Shown here one piece after another: positions 50,892 to 58,890 of a DNA stretch of 64,000 bases. This DNA comes from Rhodovulum sp. MB263. GTDB lineage: Bacteria > Pseudomonadota > Alphaproteobacteria > Rhodobacterales > Rhodobacteraceae. Position 1 is the first letter of the stretch. Each line of letters starts with the position of its first letter. The translations under genes and the position numbers were made by a program. The DNA lies in assembly GCF_002073975.1 (NCBI RefSeq), contig NZ_CP020384.1, positions 3,224,001 through 3,288,000 on the forward strand, given 5' to 3'. Below the pieces are notes generated by a model that was given only the letters and a program-made list of their open reading frames with translations, had not been told where the DNA came from and searched no databases.

Positions 50892-51731
50892 ATGAGCACC
50901 GACAGGACATTGCGCGATTTTGCCGAGCTGATCCGCTCGGGCGACGTGCTGCCCGCGGATCGCCGCGCACCGGGCCCGCTGAAGATCGGCGTCGATCTCG
51001 GCACCGCCAATCTGGTGCTGGCCGTGCTCGACGCGGCCAACCGCCCCGTCGCCGGGACCACCTTCCGCTCGACGGTGGTTCGCGACGGAATCGTCGTCGA
51101 CTATATCGGCGCGGTCCGTGCCGTCCGCCAGATGAAGGCCGAGCTTGAAGCGCGCCTTGGCGAGCCCCTGATCCGGGCCGCCGCCGCGATCCCGCCCGGC
51201 ATCCATCCGGGCAGCACCAAGGCCATCGGCAATGTCGTCGAGGCGGCCGATTTCGAGCTGGCCGAGATCGTCGACGAACCCGCCGCCGCGGCCCGGTTCC
51301 TCGGCATCGCCGACGGCGCCGTTGTCGATGTCGGCGGCGGCACCACCGGCATCAGCGTGCTGAAGGATGGCGAGGTCCTGGCCTCCTTCGACGAGGCGAC
51401 CGGCGGCACCCATATGACGCTGGTCCTGGCCGGGGCGCGCGGCGTCAGTTTCGAGGAGGCCGAGGCCGAGAAACTGGACCCCGCCGCCGAACGCGATGTC
51501 TTCGCCGTCATCCGCCCCGTGGCCGACAAGATGGCCAGCATCGTCGCCCGCTTCCTCGAGGCCTATCCCGATCTGGACGCCGTCCATGTCGTCGGCGGCG
51601 CCTGCACCTTCAGCGAGTTCGAGCAGGTCTTCGCCAAGGAGACCGGCCGCCGGATCGTCAAGCCGGCTGAGCCGCTCCTGGTGACCCCGCTGGGGATCGC
51701 GATGTTCCCGCAAGCGACAGGAGAGAAATGA
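50892..51731 (+). CDS. eutJ: EutJ-like ASKHA chaperone
   Basis: EutJ family actin/Hsp70-fold protein, 279 residues, the same as known EutJ. The phosphate motifs are KIGVDLGTANLVL near residue 31 and DVGGGTTGIS near 150, with HVVGGACTF and TPLGIAMFPQ near the end. In ethanolamine and glycyl radical compartments EutJ is thought to help assemble or reactivate the core enzyme. Its stop overlaps the next start (ATGA). Confidence 0.9.
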   Translation: MSTDRTLRDFAELIRSGDVLPADRRAPGPLKIGVDLGTANLVLAVLDAANRPVAGTTFRSTVVRDGIVVDYIGAVRAVRQMKAELEARLGEPLIRAAAAIPPGIHPGSTKAIGNVVEAADFELAEIVDEPAAAARFLGIADGAVVDVGGGTTGISVLKDGEVLASFDEATGGTHMTLVLAGARGVSFEEAEAEKLDPAAERDVFAVIRPVADKMASIVARFLEAYPDLDAVHVVGGACTFSEFEQVFAKETGRRIVKPAEPLLVTPLGIAMFPQATGEK

Positions 51732-52522
51732 TGGACCGCGCCGCGCTCGATACCCTGCTCGACCGGGCCCTGCTGGACCTGCTGTCGGACCGCATCGTGG
51801 CCCGTCTGAAGGCCCGCGAGCGCTCGGCGCTGCTGCTGGTCTCGGGCACCGATCTGGGCCTCGACGCGGCGATCCGGTCGCTGTCGCCGCTGAATGCCGC
51901 GGGCTGGTCCTTCGAGATCCGCCGCAGCCCCGACGCCGCCGGGCTTCTGACCCCGGAACGGCTGCGCCTGCTGGGCGGCGCGCAGGCGATCCCGCCGATG
52001 GCGGCGCCCGGCGAAACCGATATCGACGGCGTCCTGGGACGCCATGGCCTCGTGGTGGTGCCCGCGCTCAGCGTGGCGCTGGCCGCGCGGGCCTCGCTCG
52101 GCATGGCCGAGGACGAGGTCTCGGCGCTTCTGACCGGCGCGCTCGAACGCGGCCGCCGCGTGGTGGCGGCCCGTGACGGCGTCTGCCCCGCCAGCCGCGA
52201 CCGCAAGGCGCGCGGTCTGACCGGAAATGCCGCCTATCGCGAAATGCTGGCCGGACATCTGGTCCGCCTGCAGAGCTATGGGGTCGAGTTTGCCTGGGCC
52301 GCGAAGCTGGGCGATGCCATCGCGTCCCCGCGGCCGGGCGACCGGGGGCCGGGCCCGGGCCGGAGGACCGCGACACCCTCCGTGCCCGGGTCGCGGGTCT
52401 TCGGCTGGAGCGAGGCCAAGACGTTCGACAGCGCCGAACTGACGCTCGACGCCGATGTCCTGATCACGCCGCTGGCGGCGGAAGAGTTGCGGGCCCGGCA
52501 GGTCCGCGTCGTGAGAGTGTAG
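51728..52522 (+). CDS. Flavoprotein-like microcompartment protein
   Basis: A 264-residue protein starting at an ATGATG that overlaps the EutJ stop. The layout resembles the flavoprotein (phosphopantothenoylcysteine decarboxylase-type) fold: SALLLVSGTDLGLDAAI, then HGLVVVPALSVALAARASLG and the ALERGRRVVAARDGVCP stretch, with a short low-complexity GDRGPGPGRR break before the C-terminal ADVLITPLAAEELRARQ. Flavin binding is a family-level guess. Similar proteins occur in other BMC loci; function is unknown. Confidence 0.65.
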   Translation: MMDRAALDTLLDRALLDLLSDRIVARLKARERSALLLVSGTDLGLDAAIRSLSPLNAAGWSFEIRRSPDAAGLLTPERLRLLGGAQAIPPMAAPGETDIDGVLGRHGLVVVPALSVALAARASLGMAEDEVSALLTGALERGRRVVAARDGVCPASRDRKARGLTGNAAYREMLAGHLVRLQSYGVEFAWAAKLGDAIASPRPGDRGPGPGRRTATPSVPGSRVFGWSEAKTFDSAELTLDADVLITPLAAEELRARQVRVVRV

Positions 52523-52532
52523 GAGAAGGCCG

Positions 52533-52799
52533 ATGCATCTGGGACGCGTTATCGGGACCGTGGTCTCGACCAGCAAGGATCCGAGCCTCACCGGCTCCAA
52601 GCTTCTGATCGTGGCGCGGCTGACCCCGCAACTGGAACCGACCGGTTTCACCGAGATCGCCGTCGACACGGTCGGCGCGGGCTGGGGCGAGACGGTGATC
52701 GTCGCCAAGGGCAGCGGCGCGCGGATGGCGGGTTCGCTGGGCAAGTCGGTCTCGGATGCCTCGATCGTCGGCATTGTCGACACCGTCGAGACCCATTGA
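52533..52799 (+). CDS. eutN: EutN/CcmL-type BMC-P vertex protein
   Basis: Pentameric vertex protein, 88 residues. Typical marks are HLGRVIGTVVSTSKDPSLTG at the N-terminus, LLIVARL, VAVDTVGAG-type AVDTVGAGWGETVIV and SGARMAG, then DASIVGIVDTVE. It caps the twelve vertices of the shell. It is preceded by TAGGAGAAGG and followed by the PduO-C-like gene after 13 bases. Confidence 0.93.
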   Translation: MHLGRVIGTVVSTSKDPSLTGSKLLIVARLTPQLEPTGFTEIAVDTVGAGWGETVIVAKGSGARMAGSLGKSVSDASIVGIVDTVETH

Positions 52800-52812
52800 G
52801 GAGGCGCATGCG

Positions 52813-53337
52813 ATGATGAGCCCGAACGAAACCCAACTGATCGAGCGGCTGGTGACGGCTGCGCTGGAACGGCGCGGGGTCTCCCCTGCCCCGGCGGCGG
52901 ATCTGACCCTGGCCGAAGCCGAGGCCATTGCGGCCCGGGCCCGGGCCGCGTCGGTGGCGATGGGCGTGCCGGTGGTGATCTCGGTGGCCGATGCAAGCGG
53001 GGCCCAGATCCTGTTTCACCGGATGGAGGGCAGCCTGCCCGCCAGCGCCGCGCTGGCCCCCGGCAAGGCCTGGACGGCCGCGGCCTTCCGCATGGGCACC
53101 GACGAGCTTGGCCGGATGGCGCAACCGGGCGGCATGCTGTTCGGCGTCGAAAGCACCCATGACGGCCGCGTCGTGACCTTCGGCGGCGGGATGCCGGTCC
53201 GGCGCGGCGACAGGGTCGTCGGCGCGGTCGGCATCAGCGGCGGCACCGTCGACGAGGACATGGCCATCGCACGCCAGTCCCTGACCGGAATTTCGGACGA
53301 ATTGGGGCAGAGCCCCGAAGAAGGAGCGGAAAGATGA
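52813..53337 (+). CDS. PduO C-terminal / HbpS-like (GlcG) protein
   Basis: A 174-residue protein of the GlcG/HbpS/PduO-C family. It opens with a helix (ETQLIERLVTAALERRG), then the family's MGVPVVISVADASGAQ, KAWTAAAFRMGTDEL and VGAVGISGGTVDEDMAIA. The cobalamin adenosyltransferase part of PduO is absent, as expected for a B12-free pathway. HbpS relatives bind haem or cobalamin; here the role is unclear. The N-terminal helix may act as an encapsulation tag. Its stop overlaps pduP's ATG. Confidence 0.85.
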   Translation: MMSPNETQLIERLVTAALERRGVSPAPAADLTLAEAEAIAARARAASVAMGVPVVISVADASGAQILFHRMEGSLPASAALAPGKAWTAAAFRMGTDELGRMAQPGGMLFGVESTHDGRVVTFGGGMPVRRGDRVVGAVGISGGTVDEDMAIARQSLTGISDELGQSPEEGAER

Positions 53338-55019
53338 ACGACAAGGATATCAGCAACGCCGTGGCCCAGGTCCTGAGCGGCTATGGCAGCACGGCGGCCG
53401 ACAGCGCTGCGGACGCTCCGCCGCCGGCCAAGCCGAAAAGCGGTCAGCCCATGTCCGACCTCGTGGCTCAGATCCTGACCGATCTGGGATCGTCTCCGGC
53501 AGCCGCGACGACCGATGGCGCCGGTTACGTGCCGGGCTCGAAACGCTGCTGCTGGTCGAAGTCGCCCGTCGACGACCCCATCGACGACATCGTCAACGAT
53601 CTCGTCGTTAAGGCGCTCGGCGACAAGCAACCCTGCGGTGTCTGCCCGCATTCGGGCAGCTCGGCCGATGTCGCGGTCTCGGATGAAGAGGCGACCACGC
53701 TGGGCGACGGCGTCTTCGCGACCATGGACGAGGCGATCGAGGCCGCCGAGCTGGCGCAGCGCCAGTTCCTGTTCTGCTCGATGGCCGCCCGCAAGCGCTT
53801 CACCGACGGCATCCGCGAGGTGATCCTGTCGAACGGCACGCTCGAGCGGATCTCGCATATGGCCGCCGAGGAAACCGGGATGGGCAATGCCGCCCACAAG
53901 ATCATCAAGAACCGGCTGGCCTGCGAGAAGACCCCGGGCATCGAGGATCTGACCACCGATGCGGTCAGCGGCGATGACGGCCTGACGCTGGTCGAATACT
54001 CGCCCTATGGCGTGGTCGGTGCGATCACCCCCACCACCAACCCGACCGAGACCATCATCTGCAACTCGATCGGCATGCTGGCGGCCGGCAACTCGGCGGT
54101 GTTCAGCGTCCACCCGCGCGCGACCAAGGTCTCGCTGCTGACGATCAAGCTGATCAACCGCAAGCTCGCGACGCTGGGCGCGCCCGCGAACCTGGTGGTG
54201 ACGGTGCAGACGCCCTCGATCGACAACACCAACGCGATGATGGCCCATCCCAAGGTGCGGATGCTGGTCGCGACCGGCGGCCCGGGCATCGTCAAGACCG
54301 TGATGTCGACCGGCAAGAAGGCGATCGGCGCGGGCGCGGGCAACCCGCCGGTGGTGGTCGACGAGACCGCCGATATCGAGAAGGCCGCCCGCGACATCGT
54401 CAACGGCTGCAGCTTCGACAACAACCTGCCCTGCATCGCCGAGAAGGAAGTGATCGCGGTCAACCAGATCGCCGATTTCCTGATCTCGGAAATGCAGAAA
54501 TGCGGTGCCTACCTGATCAAGGACCCGGCGGTCGTCAAGCAGCTTGAGGGCGTTGTCATCAACGAAAAGGGCGGGCCGAAAACCTCCTGCGTCGGCAAGA
54601 GCGCGGCGCACCTGCTGGGCCTGATCGGCATCACCGTGGGCGACGACGTCAAGATCATCCTGACCGAAGCCGACAAGGATCATGTCTTCGTCCAGGAAGA
54701 GCTGATGATGCCGATCCTGCCGCTGGTGCGTGCACCCAGCGTCGACGATGCTATCGATCTGGCGGTCGAGCTGGAACACGGAAACCGGCACACGGCGATG
54801 ATGCACTCGACCAACGTGCGCAAGCTGACCAAGATGGCCAAGCTCATCCAGACCACGATCTTCGTCAAGAACGGCCCGTCCTATGCGGGGCTGGCCGTCG
54901 GCGGCGAAGGCTACACGACCTTCACCATCGCAGGCCCGACCGGCGAAGGGCTGACCTCGCCCAAGTCGTTCGCACGCAAGCGCAAATGCGTGATGGTCGA
55001 GGCGCTGAACGTCCGCTGA
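53334..55019 (+). CDS. pduP: CoA-acylating propionaldehyde dehydrogenase, PduP-like, with a tripartite N-terminal extension
   Basis: CoA-acylating aldehyde dehydrogenase, 561 residues, about 95 more than PduP. Oxidises propionaldehyde to propionyl-CoA with NAD+. Catalytic Cys367 is in FDNNLPCIAEKE, the nucleotide area in PTTNPTET and TGGPGIV. The first 105 residues hold three short amphipathic helices (about 4-15, 40-52, 82-96; for instance SDLVAQILTDLG) separated by Ala/Pro linkers, each like an encapsulation peptide, and four cysteines, C72-C73 and C101-x2-C104. This is longer than a single tag. It may bridge several shell or cargo contacts. Confidence 0.92.
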   Translation: MNDKDISNAVAQVLSGYGSTAADSAADAPPPAKPKSGQPMSDLVAQILTDLGSSPAAATTDGAGYVPGSKRCCWSKSPVDDPIDDIVNDLVVKALGDKQPCGVCPHSGSSADVAVSDEEATTLGDGVFATMDEAIEAAELAQRQFLFCSMAARKRFTDGIREVILSNGTLERISHMAAEETGMGNAAHKIIKNRLACEKTPGIEDLTTDAVSGDDGLTLVEYSPYGVVGAITPTTNPTETIICNSIGMLAAGNSAVFSVHPRATKVSLLTIKLINRKLATLGAPANLVVTVQTPSIDNTNAMMAHPKVRMLVATGGPGIVKTVMSTGKKAIGAGAGNPPVVVDETADIEKAARDIVNGCSFDNNLPCIAEKEVIAVNQIADFLISEMQKCGAYLIKDPAVVKQLEGVVINEKGGPKTSCVGKSAAHLLGLIGITVGDDVKIILTEADKDHVFVQEELMMPILPLVRAPSVDDAIDLAVELEHGNRHTAMMHSTNVRKLTKMAKLIQTTIFVKNGPSYAGLAVGGEGYTTFTIAGPTGEGLTSPKSFARKRKCVMVEALNVR

Positions 55020-55069
55020 GCGCGGAGTTCGGCACCAGGTGAAAAGAAGAGATCAGGGGAAACGGGACC

Positions 55070-55375
55070 ATGCACATGATGAGGATCATCAACGCGCCGC
55101 AAGAGAATATCATGGATATGCTCACGAGGCGCATTGCTCCGCATACCCGCAAGTGGATCGAGGCCAATCCGATCTCGGCGATCGGCTTTGTCCAGACCTC
55201 CGTCCCTGATCTCTTCTACTACGCCGACCTGGCCGGAAAGACGGCCAATGTCTACACGGTCGAGCTGTTCGGCTCCTGCCCGCAGACCACCACCACTCTG
55301 GCGGTGCTGGGCGAGACCTCGGCCGTGCGGATGGCGATGGCGGCAATCGAGGCGGCACAAAGCCCCGCCTTCTGA
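55070..55375 (+). CDS. Permuted BMC-H shell protein, PduU/EutS-like
   Basis: A 101-residue shell protein with the circular permutation of PduU/EutS: an N-terminal strand and helix (MRIINAPQENIMDMLTRR) before the AIGFVQTSVPDLFYYADLAG core and the closing LAVLGETSAVRMAMAAIEAA. The family's N-terminal beta barrel caps the pore on one face. It stands between pduP and the activating enzyme. Start at 55070 is chosen because ACGGGACC precedes it. Confidence 0.82.
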   Translation: MHMMRIINAPQENIMDMLTRRIAPHTRKWIEANPISAIGFVQTSVPDLFYYADLAGKTANVYTVELFGSCPQTTTTLAVLGETSAVRMAMAAIEAAQSPAF

Positions 55376-55421
55376 CCTGCACCGATGAACAGGTCTCAAG
55401 ATACACGGAAGGAACCACCAG

Positions 55422-56339
55422 ATGACCGACATCGACTATTCCTGCGAAGGCACGGTCTTCGACATTCAACGCTATTCGATCCATGACGGCCCGGGGCTCC
55501 GCACCATCGTCTTTCTGAAAGGGTGCCCGCTGCGCTGCCGCTGGTGCTCGAACCCCGAAAGCCAGAATCCCGAACCCGAACTCTTCTTCCGTGCCTCGAG
55601 CTGCATCAAATGCGGCCAATGCGTGCCGGTCTGCCCGACCCAGGCGCTGGCGCCGACCAATCCGGGCTTTGTCGACCGCTCGAAATGCATCGAATGCGGC
55701 ACCTGCACGACCGTCTGCCCGACCCAGGCCCTCAGCATGTCCGGCAAGAAGATGAGCGTGACCCAGGTGATGCAGGAACTGCGCAAGGACGCGATCCATT
55801 ACCGGCGCTCGGGCGGCGGCGTGACGCTGTCCGGCGGCGAGCCGCTGTTCCAGCATGAATTCGCCAAGCAACTGCTGATGGCCTGCCATGAACAGGGCTG
55901 GAACACCGCGATGGAGACGACGGGCTACACCACGCGCGAGATCGTGCGCGACGTGATCCCCCATGTCGACCATGTGCTGCTCGACATGAAGTCGATCGAC
56001 CCCGACACGCATGTCGCCAATACCGGTGTCGACAACCGCATCATCCTGGAAAACGCGCTCTGCATCTCGTCGCTGACCCATACCGTGGTGCGGATCCCGG
56101 TGGTGCCCGGCGTCAATGACAGCATCGAGGCCGCCGAGGCGGTCGCCCGCTTCGCCAAGCTGATGCCGGGCGTCGATACCGTCCACCTGCTGCCCTACCA
56201 CACCTATGGCGAGAACAAGTATTCGCTGCTCGGCCGCTCCTATCCGATGGGCGACACCCCGAACATGAAACCCGAAACGGTCACGCCGCTGGTCGAGGCA
56301 ATCCAATCCTTCGGACTGACCTGCGTGGTCGGGGGCTGA
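55422..56339 (+). CDS. Glycyl radical enzyme activating enzyme (radical SAM)
   Basis: Activating enzyme of 305 residues that abstracts hydrogen from Gly821 of the dehydratase using SAM. The SAM cluster motif C-x3-C-x2-C is in GCPLRCRWCSNPE near residue 36. An inserted two-cluster ferredoxin-like part follows (CIKCGQCVPVCPTQAL and CIECGTCTTVCPTQAL), as usual for activases of this class. GGVTLSGGEPLFQ is the SAM-binding stretch. Preceded by GGAAGGAA. The next gene is a SAM synthetase. Confidence 0.95.
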   Translation: MTDIDYSCEGTVFDIQRYSIHDGPGLRTIVFLKGCPLRCRWCSNPESQNPEPELFFRASSCIKCGQCVPVCPTQALAPTNPGFVDRSKCIECGTCTTVCPTQALSMSGKKMSVTQVMQELRKDAIHYRRSGGGVTLSGGEPLFQHEFAKQLLMACHEQGWNTAMETTGYTTREIVRDVIPHVDHVLLDMKSIDPDTHVANTGVDNRIILENALCISSLTHTVVRIPVVPGVNDSIEAAEAVARFAKLMPGVDTVHLLPYHTYGENKYSLLGRSYPMGDTPNMKPETVTPLVEAIQSFGLTCVVGG

Positions 56340-56383
56340 CCCCGACCGCACCGGACACCCCGCATTGGAAGGAGGCGAAGGCC

Positions 56384-57529
56384 ATGACAACCTGCACAAG
56401 CTCTGAATCGGTCACCGAAGGCCATCCGGACAAGGTCTGCGACCAGATCTCGGACGCCATCCTCGATGCCTATGTCGCGAAGGACCCGATGGCGCGTGTC
56501 GCCGCCGAGGTCCTGGCCTCGGGCAACACGCTGCATATCGCGGGCGAGATCACCTCGACCGCGCATGTCGACGTGCCCGCCCTGGCCCGCGGCGTGCTGC
56601 GCCGGATCGGCTATACCGATCCCGCGCTGGGTTTCGATGCCGAGGGCTGCTTCATCCTGACCGACCTGCATGAACAATCGCCCGACATCGCCATGGGCGT
56701 GTCGCGCGATGCCGAGATCGGCGCTGGCGATCAGGGCATCTTCTACGGCTTTGCCTGCAACGAGACGCCGACGCTGATGCCCGCCACGATCCATTACGCC
56801 CACCGGCTGACCGAAAGGCTGGCAGCGGTGCGCCATTCCGGAAGGCTGCCCTGGCTGCGCCCCGACGGCAAGGCGCAGGTCACCTTCGAGACCGGCGCCG
56901 ACGGCCGGCCCGCCGTGCTGCGCAGTCTCGTCCTTTCGGCCCAGCACGACCCCGAGATCGACCGCGAGGAGATGCTGCGCGGCCTGATCGGAGAGGTGAT
57001 CGCACCGGTGATGGGTCATTGGCTGCGCGCCGATACACGGGTGCTGATCAACCCGACCGGGCGCTTCGTGCTGGGCGGCCCCGCCGCCGATACCGGGCTG
57101 ACCGGCCGCAAGCTGATGGTCGACACCTATGGCGGCATCGGCCGCCATGGCGGCGGCGCCTTCTCGGGCAAGGATTCGACAAAGGTCGACCGCACGGCTG
57201 CCTATATGTGCCGCTACATCGCGAAAAATATCGTTGCTGCAGAAATCGCACAAAGTTGTGAAGTCTCGCTCGCATTTGCGATAGGTCAGTTACTTCCCGA
57301 GATGGTCGGGATTACCTTACCTTCTGGGTGCGAGGTGGATACCGGAAAGCTTGAAGAAGCGGTCCGGTCGGTCTTTCCGCTTTCCGTGGCGGGCATGATC
57401 GACATCTTGCAGCTTCGTCGGCCGATCTTCGAGAAGACGGCGGCATACGGGCATTTCGGGCGGGACACAGAGGGGTTCCCATGGGAGCAGACGGATCGTG
57501 CGGACGCCTTGCAGAAGGCTTTCAACTGA
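56384..57529 (+). CDS. metK: S-adenosylmethionine synthetase within the GRM operon
   Basis: MetK, 381 residues: ATP plus methionine to SAM. Signatures: SVTEGHPDKVCDQISDAI, GAGDQGIFYGFA, GRFVLGGPAADTGLTGRK, and the P-loop-like GGGAFSGKDSTKVDRT. All catalytic motifs are intact. Its place after the activase gene suggests it supplies SAM for radical generation in the compartment or nearby. From about 57220 the codons become less GC-rich than in the rest of the operon. Its end overlaps the kinase gene by 49 bases. Confidence 0.93.
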   Translation: MTTCTSSESVTEGHPDKVCDQISDAILDAYVAKDPMARVAAEVLASGNTLHIAGEITSTAHVDVPALARGVLRRIGYTDPALGFDAEGCFILTDLHEQSPDIAMGVSRDAEIGAGDQGIFYGFACNETPTLMPATIHYAHRLTERLAAVRHSGRLPWLRPDGKAQVTFETGADGRPAVLRSLVLSAQHDPEIDREEMLRGLIGEVIAPVMGHWLRADTRVLINPTGRFVLGGPAADTGLTGRKLMVDTYGGIGRHGGGAFSGKDSTKVDRTAAYMCRYIAKNIVAAEIAQSCEVSLAFAIGQLLPEMVGITLPSGCEVDTGKLEEAVRSVFPLSVAGMIDILQLRRPIFEKTAAYGHFGRDTEGFPWEQTDRADALQKAFN

Positions 57530-58878
57530 CGTCCGAAGTCGATCAGAAATCATACATTAAAAATGCCTCTTTCCCTCTCGGCGGTTCCAGGACCGCCGAG
57601 GAGAAAGCCGCCCGCCACCAGCGCCTTGTCGATCTGATGAACATCGACACTCTGCAAAAGGTGCAGGACAATTTCAGCGCGGCGGTGGGCGTCGCCATGG
57701 TGATCGTCGATCCCGATGGCGAGCCGGTCACGAAGCCAAGCGGCTTCAGTTCCTTCTGCGACACAATCCGGCACCATCCGAAATGGCGCGAGCGCTGCTA
57801 TCACTGCGACGCGGTGGGTGGCCGCACCGCGCTCTCGACCGGCGATCCCTCGATCTACAAATGCCATGCGGGCCTTGTCGACTTCGCTGCGCCGATCATC
57901 ATGCGGGGCGAGTATCTGGGCGCAGTCATCTGCGGACAGGTCAAGATGCGGCCCGGCGAGATGGCGCCCGATCTCATCGATCTCTCGGGGCTGTTCCCGG
58001 TCGAGGCGTCCTGGCGCGAGGATCCGCGCCTGATGGCGCTGTATCATGACATCGGCGAGATTTCCTACGGGCGGCTGCGCTCGGCGGCCTATTCGCTGTT
58101 CTACATCGCCTCGCATATCGTCGAGCAAAGCTATTCCAACAGCGTCACCCAGGAGCTTTACGCCAAGAACCTGCGGCTGATGGAGGAATCCAAGCGCGGC
58201 GCCGAACTGGAACGCCTGCTCCGCGAGGCGGAACTGCAGGCCCTGTCCTATCAGGTGAACCCGCATTTCCTGTTCAACGTCCTCAATACCATCGGCCGGC
58301 TCGCGCTGATCGAGGATGCCGAGCAGACCGAAAGCACGGTGCATGCCTTCGCCGACATGATGCGCTACATTCTTAAGAAAAGCGGGACCCAGTTCCTGCC
58401 GCTCGCCTCCGAGATGGACCATGTTAGGAACTATCTGTTCCTGCTGCGCCTGCGCCTGGGCGACCGCTTCAGCTTCACGATCGACCTCCCCGAGCAGCTG
58501 GCCGAAGTGTCCTGCCCGTTCATGGTGCTGCAACCCATCGTCGAGAATTGCATCAACTATGCCATCGAACCGCGCGAAAGCGGCGGTCTGGTGGAAATCA
58601 GCGCCTATCGCGACGGTCAGGACGTGATCGTCGACATCATCGACAATGGCGAGGGCATCACGGCCGAACGCCGGATCGCGGTGCTGGCCGGGACAGCCGA
58701 CAGGGGCGGCCGCAAGAGCATCGGCCTGCACAATGTCGACAGCCGCCTCCGGCATTATTTCGGCGATGGCCACGGCCTGGAAATCGTCAGCCCGTTCCGC
58801 GACGGGCGCGGCACCCTGGTGCGGCTGCGGCTGCCGACCGGCTTCGACGAGGCTACGGCCCGGGCGCGGCAGGAGTAA
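57481..58878 (+). CDS. PocR-domain sensor histidine kinase (LytS/YesM type)
   Basis: Cytosolic sensor kinase of 465 residues. Residues about 55-215 are a PocR domain, typical of 1,2-propanediol sensing regulators, with cysteines C93, C106, C109, C128 and C151 (ERCYHCD, YKCHAG). A short coiled coil leads into a His_kinase (YesM-type) domain with His262 in NPHFLFNVLN, then HATPase_c (VENCINYA, DNGEGI, GLHNVDSRL). The ATG at 57481 overlaps metK by 49 bases; no in-frame start closer to its end was clearly better. It should phosphorylate the AraC-type regulator 12 bases downstream in response to diol. Confidence 0.88.
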   Translation: MGADGSCGRLAEGFQLTSEVDQKSYIKNASFPLGGSRTAEEKAARHQRLVDLMNIDTLQKVQDNFSAAVGVAMVIVDPDGEPVTKPSGFSSFCDTIRHHPKWRERCYHCDAVGGRTALSTGDPSIYKCHAGLVDFAAPIIMRGEYLGAVICGQVKMRPGEMAPDLIDLSGLFPVEASWREDPRLMALYHDIGEISYGRLRSAAYSLFYIASHIVEQSYSNSVTQELYAKNLRLMEESKRGAELERLLREAELQALSYQVNPHFLFNVLNTIGRLALIEDAEQTESTVHAFADMMRYILKKSGTQFLPLASEMDHVRNYLFLLRLRLGDRFSFTIDLPEQLAEVSCPFMVLQPIVENCINYAIEPRESGGLVEISAYRDGQDVIVDIIDNGEGITAERRIAVLAGTADRGGRKSIGLHNVDSRLRHYFGDGHGLEIVSPFRDGRGTLVRLRLPTGFDEATARARQE

Positions 58879-58890
58879 GGAACCGATCCC

